Below are positions 55,101-64,000 of a stretch of DNA of 64,000 bases, one piece after another. Positions within the stretch are counted from its first letter, which is position 1; the number at the start of each line of letters is the position of its first letter. The notes under the pieces are model-generated. The model did not search any database. It had not been told where the DNA came from and saw only the letters and a program-made list of their open reading frames with translations. Both the position numbers and the translations under genes were made by a program. The DNA comes from Yponomeuta sedellus. Lineage: Eukaryota; Arthropoda; Insecta; Lepidoptera; Yponomeutidae. Location: the NCBI GenBank assembly GCA_934045075.1, contig OW203725.1:25087714-25151713 (forward strand). The letters run 5' to 3'.

Positions 55101-56543
55101 ATTTTTATACTATAGAGAAGATCGCTACCGGAAACGTAAGGATTCCGACGGGTTTTGGCGGGATACATACATAAAGAACGGTTTATTGGACATGCAAAAA
55201 GGACACAGATATTTATAAAATTACAGACGACAGAACTTATGGTAGCGTTTTTCACGGGTAGATGAATTCAAATCCATTAATTTATTAGTACGTTTCGAAG
55301 TCAACTGAAAAACACGCCATAAATAAAACGTTATATCAATCAACTCGCATCCGAGTCATTTTCAGGTTCTAATAAATTTGTGTATTTCTTCCAAGATCTT
55401 CAACTGGCTGCCGCAAGTGTACAACAACACCGAGAACCTGCCCAACCAGATGCCAGAGGATCTCAAGCATCACATCAAGATGGTCGTGAGTATCTCTCCC
55501 CTCACCGCTGTCAATCTAAAAAATACGCCTGCATCAACGACGATAATTGAAAAGAGGAAAGAGCAATTAAAAGACCTTCTGGGAATGGTCATTCAGAGGC
55601 TGTATTACATGCAAAGAAAAATTACTTTAAAGCCGAATAATAGGACTTTGAATGAAAAAAAAACTTAAAAATTGAGTTACAAAATGTGCGCTTGTGCCCT
55701 TGTACCATGGAATGTGCTATATTTCATGGCAAATCTTTAGTGAACACATCCATGTCATTGGACGTCAATAAGCAGACACGTCCAGTCTGACCTATACTCG
55801 CTACAATCTCAGCCCTTGCATAATTATAACCACTTTGATAGTTTTATGCCTCTTTTTAATCATAAGCCACTCTCACACATATAATGAACCTACGCCTGCA
55901 CCTATCTCCGAGAGTAGGCGGAGCTAGGAATCGCCACCTGCCATGACAAACCGCAATCGCTTTATAAAAAATATTTAGTCGTCACACCGGATCACTCTGA
56001 ATCAACACAATTACTAGGTATAGCAAATTCGTTTTTTGTCCCCAGTCCGGCAAGCCAGAAGCAAACACGGTATGGGTGTCGTGTGAGGGTGAGAACCCAG
56101 CTGACGTGGAGAATATTGGACCAGTGCAGTACATCCCTCGACGGGGCTTCCCCTCCTTCTACTATCCCTTCACCAACAAGGAGGGCTACCTCAGCCCGCT
56201 GGTCGCCGTGCTCTTCGAGAGACCTAGAAGTACGAAAACCAGTATTTTTTACATCAAGAGTCAAGGACACACTGTCTAAATTTATAACGTTCTGGAAGAA
56301 TATATATATGAAATAGCTGAGATAATAAACTTTAGCTCAGCTTGGGGTCATTCTGGGAATCTGTGGAATGTTTCAGAACATGGGCCACTCATATAACGAC
56401 GACCCTTGCTAACGCTGGCTTCTTGTCCTACAGCGGGCGTGCTGATCAATATTGAGTGCAGGGCGTGGGCGAAGAACATCTTCTACGACCGATACGAGCG
56501 ACGCGGCAACGTGCACTTCGAGCTGATGGTGGACCGCGCGTAG
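46113..56543 (+). CDS. nrv2: Na+/K+-ATPase beta subunit (beta gene 3), complete
   Basis: Complete 322-aa type II membrane glycoprotein, partner of the Na,K-ATPase alpha subunit. Coding exons: 46113-46242, 52050-52190, 52831-52950, 54580-54773, 55396-55485, 56046-56229, 56434-56543 (TAG); phases 1,1,1,0,0,1 match at every junction. The cytoplasmic tail (1-43) has [21 protein letters not shown]. The transmembrane helix is [20 protein letters not shown]. Then come [20 protein letters not shown], six ectodomain cysteines (VPC, QVC, HPC, GPC, VSC, EC), [15 protein letters not shown] and ECRAWAKNI. One sequon (NNT, exon 5). The start has good context (CAACCATGG). Closest by eye to the Nrv1/Nrv2 type, so the symbol is a best guess. 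The first intron is 5.8 kb. AATAAA at 56852-56857 is a likely poly(A) signal. Confidence 0.95.
46611..46738 (+). mobile_element. SINE family A, clear twin-primed copy with 10-bp TSD
   Basis: First an inverted body segment (TAATTTAAAAACCTATTTAG to CATGCCGGGATTT), then the same region in direct orientation through the tail (TTTTTAGCCTCTAAATAGGT, TCCTTAGCACGGG, to AAATAGTAT). Perfect AATTATCCCC repeats flank it (46601-46610 and 46739-46748). It lies in the first intron of beta gene 3. Confidence 0.88.
47320..47590 (-). repeat. SINE family B body (minus)
   Basis: Shares GAGATGATTTATACAGCGTC, GGGACCACTCCGACGCTGTA and TTTTCCTTCACCG with 62535-62720. The tRNA-like head is missing. It lies in the beta gene 3 first intron. 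Confidence 0.6.
48279..48704. mobile_element. Probable hAT-like element remnant
   Basis: Ends CAGGGTCGGACTGGGCC (left) and, inverted, CAGTGTCGGAGCCAGGGTGG (right) resemble hAT termini of the CAGTGxCGGA type. The inner borders have GGGGCCCGGG/GGGGGGCCC. No transposase frame was found, and the 8-bp flanks do not match cleanly. Confidence 0.5.
49405..49530. mobile_element. Foldback MITE, degraded copy
   Basis: Arms with AATCCTCAATTTAGAAACCG and TCCTCAATTCAGATACCG. Same family as 42644-42780. Confidence 0.5.
49531..50660. other. Beta gene 3 intron 1, nothing recognised
   Basis: A GC-richer patch at 49790-50000 includes a hairpin GACTGTGCACCGCGCACAGTC near 49949-49969. No exon with family similarity was seen. 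An 89-codon open frame at 49780-50049 has no supporting features. Confidence 0.45.
50665..50910 (-). repeat. SINE family B copy (minus)
   Basis: Contains GAGATGATTTATACAGCGTC and a tRNA-like B box on the minus strand (GGTCGAATCCCGC-type). It is degraded and has a small internal repeat of the CAGCACCCGATACCATC segment. Confidence 0.55.
51055..51480 (+). repeat. Interspersed repeat R, unoccupied copy
   Basis: Matches 31130-31830 but lacks the SINE: GTGCAGTTTTCTAATACCAA at 51140-51159 is continuous. It lies in the first intron of beta gene 3. Confidence 0.75.
51482..51710 (-). mobile_element. tRNA-like SINE, family A (minus)
   Basis: Minus-strand module with A box TTAGCTCAGTTGG and B box GGTTCGAATCCC, plus the 5' leader and the long 5' extension also seen at 18687-18960. 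It begins at the recurrent internal point (AAAAACCTATCTAGAGGC) and lacks the normal 3' tail. Confidence 0.78.
53000..53192 (-). repeat. tRNA-like SINE, family C (minus)
   Basis: Same structure as 13106-13308, with a T-run linker and CCCCAGCCGGGG. It lies in the intron after beta gene 3 exon 3. Confidence 0.7.
53212..53512 (+). repeat. Interspersed repeat with CTAT tail
   Basis: Ends TTCATTCAATAAAGAATATT, then CTATCTATCTA, like a processed retroelement end. An internal ACGACAGT/ACTGTCGT pair flanks TTCCAGACCACTTTGTGG. The family is unknown. Confidence 0.45.
53800..53998 (-). repeat. tRNA-like SINE, family C (minus)
   Basis: Body CTGGTCCCAAACTAGGATAC, CCCTGTACTATGGTAACCAG and a degenerate tRNA head near 53935-53998. 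A related tRNA-like head alone is at about 54205-54262. Confidence 0.65.
54945..55125. repeat. Interspersed repeat with relative at 34283
   Basis: Contains AAACTTCGTACCGCCTAACA and AAAAAAAGAATTAGCGAAATC, then GATATACGCTTACCAACACA and GCGATTCATTTTTATACTAT. The motif chain is common in lepidopteran genomes. It lies in a beta gene 3 intron. Confidence 0.6.
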
Positions 56544-56851
56544 AGCCGGCGCTAGCGGCGGTAGAGCTATAGCCACGTAGTCGGCGGTTCCTTTCTTATA
56601 TTCGTTTTAGAATAGCCCGCGCTTGCAGCGCACTAGCGCAAAGTAAAATACGCGAGGATATATTCAGCCACGTCCAGGCATGGACCGTGTGGCTTCTCAG
56701 ACTATTGTATTTTATTTTGTGCCGCACGAGGGCGGGCGACACCTCGTTGATGTTTGGTTTCACGCTTCTCAGATGAGATTGATAAGCTAATTTGATTGAA
56801 ATATTTATTGATTAAATGATATATTGTAAAGTTCTCGGGACGGCGGAGGTC

Positions 56852-56857
56852 AATAAA
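56852..56857 (+). terminator. Poly(A) signal of beta gene 3
   Basis: AATAAA about 310 bp after the stop codon, followed by GTTGGTTCCAAAGGTTGTTG, a GT-rich downstream element. Confidence 0.6.
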
Positions 56858-57234
56858 CACGCAATAGTTGGTTCCAAAGGTTGTTGTTTGTATTCCCCTT
56901 ATTTCCTCCTGATAATTTTGAGATCCTGGAAAAACCAAAGACTATTCGGCAAGATTATTATTATTATTTTGAAATCCAACGGCACAAAATTGCAAAAAAT
57001 ATCTGCAATCGATTATCGTGACAAAAAAGCCAAAAATAGATTTCACTTGTACCTAACTATTACTATACATTCATTAAATTCATTTGCAATGCGATCGTGG
57101 AATCTCAACTTCCTTTTTCTGGAGAATGGCGTCTAGAATGATTTTTTTTAACAGACTTAATAACTAGGACGCCACCAACGCCGTAAGAACTATTTTGACG
57201 ATTTCTTTACCTTCATAAAATATTATTATCTTTA

Positions 57235-57372
57235 TGATTATCTTCATCACGTCGATATCCACTGTAAGGCAAAGGCCACTATCCACGCCAGTCGTTTCTG
57301 CTTTGCGCTGTTCTTCGCCAGGTATTTCCTATACCTAATACTGCTTTGTCGACATCGTCGCGCCACCTGGCT
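57235..57372 (-). repeat. LINE 3' tail fragment
   Basis: Contains CACGTCGATATCCACTG, AAGGCAAAGGCC and CGCGCCACCTGG, a chain typical of lepidopteran non-LTR 3' coding ends read on the minus strand. Only about 135 bp. Confidence 0.5.
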
Positions 57373-58870
57373 GGCAATATTTAAAAACAAATACAAAATA
57401 TTTATTTCAGATTACGGGAGATAACATAAGATTAGCATTGGGCCCTGCACTAGGAAATTCTGTATCGCAGGTGCTCCACTACGTTTAGCTTACATAATAG
57501 TTTCAGAGAATATCTATTGCTACTGACCAAAAAATAATAATGTGTTCCGGGAAATTTAATAACAATAAATTTGTTCTACTAAGCGTGCAAATTAGTAACA
57601 CGAGAATCTTTATCTTATATTATATTGGGTGAATATTCTTCCATTGGTGCCCTAATCTGAGCTTTGATTTGACACACATTTCCTTACTAGACCAAGGCAG
57701 CTCCTATATGGAAACTAGAACTGCAATAAAAACAACTTTTACTACTTGTAACACAAAGAACCGAGTGAAATGAGGTTGTTGGCATTAAGCCGGGGTAGCC
57801 AGGGAGTGCGGGTCCCGCCAGCCTGGCGCCGAGGGGTCGCAAAATGTCGCGGCAACAGGAATGTACGGCGCCCCCCTGTGACGTAGCTGGGTATTTGCTC
57901 TGATTTAACTCTCAGGCGTAGTAGGATTCAATACAGCTTTGATTAAACACAGACAACTGAACATTGAATTACATAGGGTCCTCTAATTATTTAATCGCAG
58001 CTGCGATAGATAAGGTTGTTTTCTTTAATCTAGATTCTGTGGCTGATAGAAATTGAAATGAAAATTCCGCTACTGGAGATCAGTTAGTTTTAAGTAAGTA
58101 AGGGTTGGTTACTGTAGGGTTCCCATCTATTAGCATAAATTTAAATTGCAGTCATCCTCCCTATTTAGTTAGTATTAGGTATCTTGTAAGTAGGGAATCA
58201 GAGCAGGAGGGTGCGTGAGTTTGGACCCCGACTGCATGGCGCCGGTTCTGAAACTTACGAGAGTGTAGGGAAGTTGGTTAGCTCACAGTCAGCTCGGATT
58301 TCATAACGACAAGAGATCTGATATGTTGTCATTTGTTTTATGATGTTCACAAATTGCGTGTCAAAACCTTTGGCAAATAAATTAAAGCTTAATTATCGCT
58401 AAAAACTATTTAGTAGTAGCTAGGTTTACCAAACTACTCAGAAGCTGATCACGTTATAAGTACCTATCGAGTTTGATTTTATTATTTGTATCTCGCACAC
58501 CTTGATCACATTCTTAGCGAAGATCCAAAGTTGCATAGATTTACCCTTCCTGAGACAGGGTTAAGACGTGAGGGCGTTGTAATTTCTACGTATTTCGAAT
58601 ACAAACCAATCCACTAAAGCCTTCATTAATGCACAACAATAAGTAAACCGCGAACGAGATGAAAATCACTAAAATAGATTATAATATCTGAAAGGATTTG
58701 TTTTGGCACCGTTCTATCAATAGAAGTGCGTATTTTCTCAAGTCCGCAGAGAACAGGATTGGAAAACACAGAGGTTCCTCCAATAACATCTGCAAATTGT
58801 CTCTATATTAGGTACCATGCAAAAAATCTCGGTATTAATGACAGAGACACAGTCACACTACAGATTAGAA
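57373..58870. other. Intergenic DNA between beta genes 3 and 4
   Basis: No exon was seen. A GC-rich patch at 57785-57885 shows no frame or family similarity. Confidence 0.45.
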
Positions 58871-58871
58871 T

Positions 58872-59033
58872 TTTTATGTGAAGCGCTCGTGGCCTAGGCG
58901 AACCGAGTGATTGGAATCAATCACTTGGTTAAGCAACAACAGGCGCGGTCAGGTACAGGATGGGTGAGCGTCCCGTGACCACCGCTAGTGGCATTTTTCC
59001 GAGCGCTTCCGTGCTTCGCTAGGCACGTTGCAT
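58872..59033 (+). mobile_element. 5S-like SINE, 5' half
   Basis: Carries the 5' end GAAGCGCTCGTGGCCTAGGC and the 5S-like block (AATCACTTGGTTAAGCAACA, GCGCGGTCAGGTACAGGATG, GGTGAGCG). It is cut off after GCTTCGCTAGGCACGTTG. Confidence 0.75.
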
Positions 59034-59259
59034 GTGACATAAGAAATTTAAAGAACTTCAAACAAAATTCAAAATTCTACGGAAACCTTATTTAAGGGTA
59101 AGGGACGTCCCAGGCGGACATACGTCGACCAAATTTGGGAGTACTATGCTTGCATGCGGTAGCTATTGCTAAGAATTTTGACCCAAGCGCTCCAATCCTC
59201 CGTAAGCTATAGGAAACTGGAAGCGTCCTTCCTTTCTGTGCAGCTCTACCTTTGATGGC

Positions 59260-59420
59260 AGGCGAAGGCGACGACCTCTCGTTGTCCCCTCGCAGCTACT
59301 ATGTGTAGCCAGCAGACTCCCATCCGAGGCGCCAGAGTGGCGGCCGCCATCGCAGCGGCGGTGGCGGCGCCCTGCGTCAGTTCCGGGAAAAGAGAATCGG
59401 GAAAACGGGCTAGTTCAAAG
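59260..59420. other. GC-rich patch of unknown nature
   Basis: A CpG-rich stretch with GCGGCCGCCATCGCAGCGGC. The minus strand is open for 62 codons with an Ala-rich run, and the flanking sequence is AT-rich. It could be a lost exon, an upstream regulatory patch of beta gene 4 or a retrocopy fragment. No family similarity recognised. Confidence 0.35.
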
Positions 59421-59969
59421 TGAGAACGGTACATTGATGCTTCCGGTCTCTTGTTGTCGTCAGGTGAACATTAGAATCTATGACTGAGGTCTGAATCTAT
59501 GACTGGATCTATGACTGAGGGTAATCAAAGATGATAACGATTCACACTGAGTATTCAGGGACCAAATAATACTAATATACAAAAGACCTTGGGTAAGCTG
59601 AATTACTTATTGCTTATTAGTGTTGAAGTAAATAAGAATAATTCGTGTATCAGATGTAATATGTACCTATCTGTCAGCAGTGCCTAGTGCATACCACATG
59701 TGTCGGCGGGATTTACAAAGGAAACGGTGTATCTCATTACATTTAAGGTAGTAGACCAAGTAATTGGGTGAGCAAATTACTTTTGTTCTCTAGTATGCCT
59801 GCCTTGCGCTAGTTAAGAATAGAAGGTAATGTACGAGTATCTACGAAAATCATGTTGTCTCACGAAAATAATCCGCCCTCCGGCAAAGCAATGTATGCGG
59901 TCCAACGCGCGATAACAGTTCGCAAGGTTATCGCGCAGACCCGCGGCTTGTGCGAATCTAACCCTCCAC

Positions 59970-59975
59970 TCAGTC
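59970..59975 (+). promoter_or_regulatory. Possible initiator of beta gene 4
   Basis: TCAGTC matches the arthropod initiator consensus 57 bp upstream of the start codon of beta gene 4, without a TATA box at -30. Inferred only. Confidence 0.35.
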
Positions 59976-60026
59976 GAGGGTCCGCAGACAAAGAAGACAG
60001 TTGTTCCGTGCTCGGAGGCTCTCACC

Positions 60027-63000
60027 ATGGGGCTCGAGAAGAGGACTGTGAAAATTATCGCTATTGTCGTGGTGGTTGTGTTGATTCTTGGTGAGTGATT
60101 TGCTACAATTATATATTTGTGTAGCCTAAATACGTCCCACTGCAGGGCACAGCCTTTCTCTCACAGAGAGAGAGAGAGAATATGTCCTTAATCTACGTCT
60201 GCCTACTGCCGATTGACAATTTTACATATAATCATCGATGTTTTCCTACTCGGTAACGTGTATTGTTACTACAACAAATGTACGAACTTAGCGTATAAAG
60301 TCATTAGGATATGCCAGGATTCGAACCCCCGACCTCTCCGAAGTAAAGCCAACGTTTTACCGCTGCGTTACCACCGCTTATATTTTCTTTAAGACGGTAA
60401 TATTTTTTTACATTAAGCTTATATTTTGATATAATTAACAGTATTACCAGTGTTTCATGTTTCAAGTCAACCACCTAATTGGATTGCAATTGGAAGTTCA
60501 CTCCGAAAGCTCCTGGAGTCCTAGGGCTTCGCATGCCCTTTCGATCGTGGTTTGTACCTTTTGTTCGCTTCCGCGTCCTGCATAATCGGATAATGTCACA
60601 TTCACCCTCATGGAAGAACAAATAAATATAGTATGTACACAGTTAGGAAACCACCTCTTATTCATGCGCCGTCTCCTATAGGCAGTTGGCAACCAATTCG
60701 GTTATCTTTTCGAGGTATGCAATACAAACAAGGAACTGATACTCTGTTGAAACCGCTGTCGCAAGTTGTGTAGCCAGATTTTTGTCTCCCAGGGGGCGAG
60801 TCTAAAAAAATCATGGTTGTCCAATAGAGTCATATTAGTCTTCATTCAGACTATTGGTAGTCTAGTAACCAGTCGCTTTGCAATTGTATAACCCGTGCTA
60901 CTTAACTCGACGTCTCGGGCGGTTCTATCTTCTTCGCGAGAGATGCCTATTTAATTTGCAATTATATCCTGGACGGACATTGAACTGCTATTGCTTTGTA
61001 GACTACCAAATTGAGACAAAATGACAACCATAGTTGTGCTTATACCATTCTATTGAAAAACTGTGTGAGTATTAGACTCTAGGACCTGGTCTCCTTCTTC
61101 CGGAATTTTTCCTCGAGCGACGGAACCACAGATTAATAAAAAAATAAATTATTTGTGGCAATAAAAAATCTCTTACCGTCGCGGGTAGGTAAGAATACTA
61201 CAGAGAAAAAATGATATACCTAATGGTATGCTCCGTTGTAAGTAAAATAGGAATGATTCCAATCTGTTAAGTCTAACAGGCGCGTAATATAGGGAGCTGT
61301 ACTAAAATTATGGGAGTCCCGTAACTTTAGCGGCCTTACTAATAAATAAGTTATACACTCTGAATAACTATTTGACGTATATAAATTTAAACTGGTTTAA
61401 TCGCAATTAGCGTACAAATAACCAGTTTGTCAGACCTCGCATAACGGCTGTATACACAGCTCATAACCTTTATTAGTAAGGCCGTTAATGTTTTGTAAAA
61501 AGCATTTCAACACACTTGGTGTCAACTGTCATATGTCAAAACAATTTTGTTTTGTTTACAGCTGGTATTATAGGTCTTCTGTTGGGTCTACTGCTGAACC
61601 AGCGGTATGTCGGTAAGTAGCTGCTTGGTAAGTATACCTACTCAAAGATGTATTTTTATTGTCAGAAATAATTCTTACACTGGTTATGGTTACTCATTGA
61701 GTACTGAACAAAATCGAGTCTCCTCATATACTCGTAGGCGCAAGCGATCTTCTTGGCGAACTTTAAGCGCCACCAATGGAATAAAAATCATAACTTGTTT
61801 TATACTACTTTTTTTTAAAAGTTAATATGAGAAACCTATTTAGAGGCAAAAAAAATAAAAATTGTTTTTTTTTTATTTGTCCTTAGCACGGTTTAGTGCA
61901 TTAAAAATAATATAATCATGAGAAATCTTAATATCTGTCCAACTATATTTTTAGGACATACTTACAGCCTAGATTGTAGTAAAAATTACCTAAGATCCAT
62001 TTCCGCTAAAACGGCCGTTTTTGGCGGAAATCAATTAAAGTGCTAGATTGTTGATTCTAGGTTCTAAAAATATTTATCACAGTTGTTATGATTTCTCATG
62101 TTCACTTTTAGGTAAAAACGTATTATTAAAAAGTTACTATTTTTATTCCATTAGCGCCCCTAAGCGCTTTAAATGTCACAGGCCAATTCCTTCACTGCCT
62201 GGTATGTCACAACATCCACCTAGTAAACTTATATAAGTATTGTACTAATACCTATATTCAAGAACCATTGATAAGTTCATTCAAAGGAGGCGCCAGACCC
62301 TTTTAAAAAACAAATTTTATTGTTGAATCGCAAGTAAATCAGGTTTATAATTTGTGAAACAGAAAACAATGATAATGCTGTGTTCAGCAGTAAGTGGAAT
62401 GTCCTAAATCTATCAATTTAAAATCTTATTTAATGTTTCTACATGATTTGCTGTCGGTGCACCTTATAAAATAAATAAATAAACGTTTCCTCGAAGTAAA
62501 CAGGTGTCGAACATCCGCCACATGGAAGAATGAATATTGGCCTTTTTGCATCTACTTAATGAGATGATTTATACAGAGTCCAGTGGTATCTTCACTCACA
62601 CTTGATGGGTGAAGGGACCACTCCGACGCTGTAGTGCCTGGGACATGGTTTCATAGATGGTGAAACGAGAGAAGAAGCCGCGGGTTTCCTCACGATTATT
62701 TTCCTTCACCGATAGCGTGTGGTATTGCGACTACAAATTCGTAACTTTGAATGTACGTAACTTTGAAATTAAACAAAGTCATTGGTACATGCCCGCACTC
62801 GGGATCGAACCTGGGGCTCTCGCTTGCCAGTCCATGGTTCTACCCACTGCGCTTCCACCGCTTCACGTGGAAGAAAAGTGCTATAAATAAAGGATTGTAT
62901 TTGTCCAAATGTCCGTTCTTCTAATCCTCTTTGTGGCCTTTCAATACGACATTTGCGAGTAGAAATACAATAGATAAAAAGATCTTTAACTAATCCTCTT

Positions 63001-63974
63001 TGTAGCCTTTCAATACGACATTTGTGAGTAGAAATAAAATAGATAAAAAGATATTTATGTTGACAAAAATCATCTCGCGTTTTTATGATCAATGTTTTGT
63101 TATTCGTGACGTCACAAAAGATCACTGTCTTCGCGAACTCGTAGCGAGAATGGTCTCTTGCACTTTTGCGCTAACAAAAGAACCTAGGGATCAAAGCGCC
63201 CACTAAACTACGCGCGAAGTTTACAGAAGTTGAGCAATACACCGTATTCAATTTGCGATTTTTAACCGTCCGCAAAAAGAGAGATAGAATTTATTTAACT
63301 GTTCAAGAAATTATAAATAAATATAGTCATTCAATCTCACTGGAAAGATCTAATCTATCGACGCGATTAATGGTTTTTTTTTTACATTGATTGTGCTTTT
63401 TTATTTTAAACAAAAATTATTCTCAATAATAATTGATAATTAATAAAAAAACGAACCATGTGCATTAAAATCATAAATAAAATTTAATAAACTACCCATA
63501 ACTTAATATCGTCGCGCCGTCGACACGACCAGGGACCTCAAGGCTGGCTGTAATCTCGGACAGAGGATAAGTCTCGTAGAAACGTAAATACAGAAAAAAA
63601 TATTTTTACAAATAAATCTTCTTAACTTTAAGTGTTTTTTTTACACCATGAACTTACCAAAGAGTTCATATTATAGGAAAGTTAACAGTGATATACATTC
63701 TACAGTTAAGTGTTAAGAAAATTTATTTTTAACATTAAGTGTTGTACACTGATAAAAATACGTCAGTCCAATAAAATTTTGAGTGTTCTCCATTGAACCC
63801 GTGCTTCGCTAGAGCCAAGCTTGTACTCTACTATTCCTACACTCGCAGAGCTGGGAGTATGGCCGCGATCCGATGAGTACTACAGCCGATGGGAAGAGCC
63901 GTTGATCAAGTTCCGCCCCAGCGACCCCGGCAGTTGGCACCCCTGGGTGCGCAGCATCAACGAGTTCCTCTCAG
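60027..63974 (+). CDS. Divergent Na+/K+-ATPase beta-like subunit (beta gene 4), partial
   Basis: The first three coding exons of a beta-subunit paralogue that continues past the window: 60027-60090, 61562-61612, 63849-63974, all phase-1 junctions with GT-AG borders. The protein starts MGLEKRTVKIIAIV, so the hydrophobic helix begins about residue 8. The usual cytoplasmic tail of about 40 aa and its GRTxSW motif are absent. The helix spans exons 1 and 2 (VVVVLILAGIIGLLLGLLL). Exon 3 has ELGVWPRSDEYYSRWEEP, then IKFRPSDPGSWHPWVRSINE and FLS, which aligns with the GLGFRP...W...I.QFLA block of genes 1 to 3. The [15 protein letters not shown] juxtamembrane stretch is missing. Good start context (CACCATGG). 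Family membership rests on this alignment plus the neighbourhood; the cysteine-rich ectodomain is outside the window. Confidence 0.78.
60118..60185 (-). repeat. SINE family B 3' end (minus)
   Basis: Contains the reverse of the CT-rich end with CCCTGCAGTGGGACG, matching 1085-1135. It is in intron 1 of beta gene 4. A tRNA-like head in minus orientation follows at about 60308-60378. Confidence 0.55.
60640..61080 (-). repeat. Interspersed repeats R and the 28560-type block
   Basis: 60650-60780 matches 28560-28700; 60840-61080 is an inverted copy of parts of repeat R (31050-31830). It lies in intron 1 of beta gene 4. Confidence 0.6.
61736..62178. mobile_element. Foldback element, family P, with a SINE insertion
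   Basis: Left arm GGCGCAAGCGATCTTCTTGG..., palindromic centre near 62008-62030 (CGCTAAAACGGCCGTTTTTG), right arm to TTAGCGCCCCTAAGCGCTTT. An 83-bp SINE piece (61835-61917) interrupts the left arm. It lies in intron 2 of beta gene 4. Confidence 0.78.
61835..61917 (+). mobile_element. SINE family A, short twin-primed copy
   Basis: An inverted CCTATTTAGAGGC joins A/T-rich sequence and the direct tail (TTTGTCCTTAGCACGGTTTA, GTGCATTAAAAATAATATAA). Flanked by ATGAGAAA repeats (61827-61834 and 61918-61925). Confidence 0.8.
62535..62866 (-). repeat. tRNA-like SINE, family B, longest copy (minus)
   Basis: On the minus strand: A box AGCGCAGTGGGTAGAAC, B box GGTTCGATCCCGAGTGC, then the body through CGGTGAAGGAAAATAATCGT to GATGCAAAAAGGCC. 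It lies in intron 2 of beta gene 4. Confidence 0.75.
62905..63060. repeat. Local direct repeat
   Basis: A unit containing CTAATCCTCTTTGTGGCCTT, TCAATACGACATTTGCGAGT and AGATAAAAAGAT occurs at about 62920-62985 and 62992-63053. Simple local duplication in an intron. Confidence 0.8.
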
Positions 63975-64000
63975 GTATGGTTTGCGTCTCTGCTCTTGCA

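Noticed and set aside
62905..63060. CRISPR-like repeat
   Set aside because: Only two long adjacent units and a eukaryotic context; it is a local duplication.

Overview
This is eukaryotic, almost certainly lepidopteran (moth or butterfly), genomic DNA. It is AT-rich, its genes are split by GT-AG introns, and it is saturated with short interspersed repeats, foldback MITEs, mariner and Harbinger debris and non-LTR retrotransposon tails of kinds that I recognise from lepidopteran genomes. There is no bacterial-style gene organisation, no CRISPR array and no operon.

The backbone is a cluster of four Na+/K+-ATPase beta-subunit (nervana-type) genes. Beta gene 1 (+, 8530-13465) lacks its first coding exon, which must lie upstream of the window. 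Beta gene 2 (-, 27567 down to 16280) is complete: 5 coding exons, 325 aa, with a probable non-coding first exon at 29324-29460. Beta gene 3 (+, 46113-56543) is complete: 7 coding exons, 322 aa. Beta gene 4 (+, 60027-63974) is a divergent paralogue with a minimal cytoplasmic tail and runs off the right end. Every exon junction I placed keeps frame. Genes 1 to 3 each keep six extracellular cysteines (three predicted disulfides). Between genes 2 and 3 lies an unrelated two-exon gene (+, 40062-41644) for a secreted Gln/Asn/Gly-rich 314-aa protein.

Region by region. 1-8.5 kb: intergenic or intron-1 DNA with tRNA-like SINEs, a 226-bp perfect tandem duplication, a 5S-type SINE and a deleted mariner. 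8.5-13.5 kb: beta gene 1. 13.7-14.0 kb: a foldback element at its 3' end. 16.3-29.5 kb: beta gene 2, whose large first coding intron holds two tandem Harbinger-like elements, a mariner nested in a SINE, a second broken mariner and a 5S-type SINE that stops just short of a splice donor. 30-40 kb: intergenic, with nested retroelements and a 0.96-kb foldback. 40-42 kb: the Q-rich gene. 46.1-56.5 kb: beta gene 3. 60-64 kb: start of beta gene 4.

The most interesting repeat biology concerns two SINE families. Family A has a tRNA-like head and a fixed A-rich 3' tail; several copies are inverted relative to their own tail at one recurrent internal point and are flanked by target-site duplications, which fits twin priming. 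The second family carries a 5S-rRNA-like internal promoter region (a SINE3-type element); one full-length copy is bounded by an 11-bp target-site duplication. The beta genes should work with a P-type ATPase alpha subunit at the plasma membrane; nothing in the window encodes the alpha subunit.
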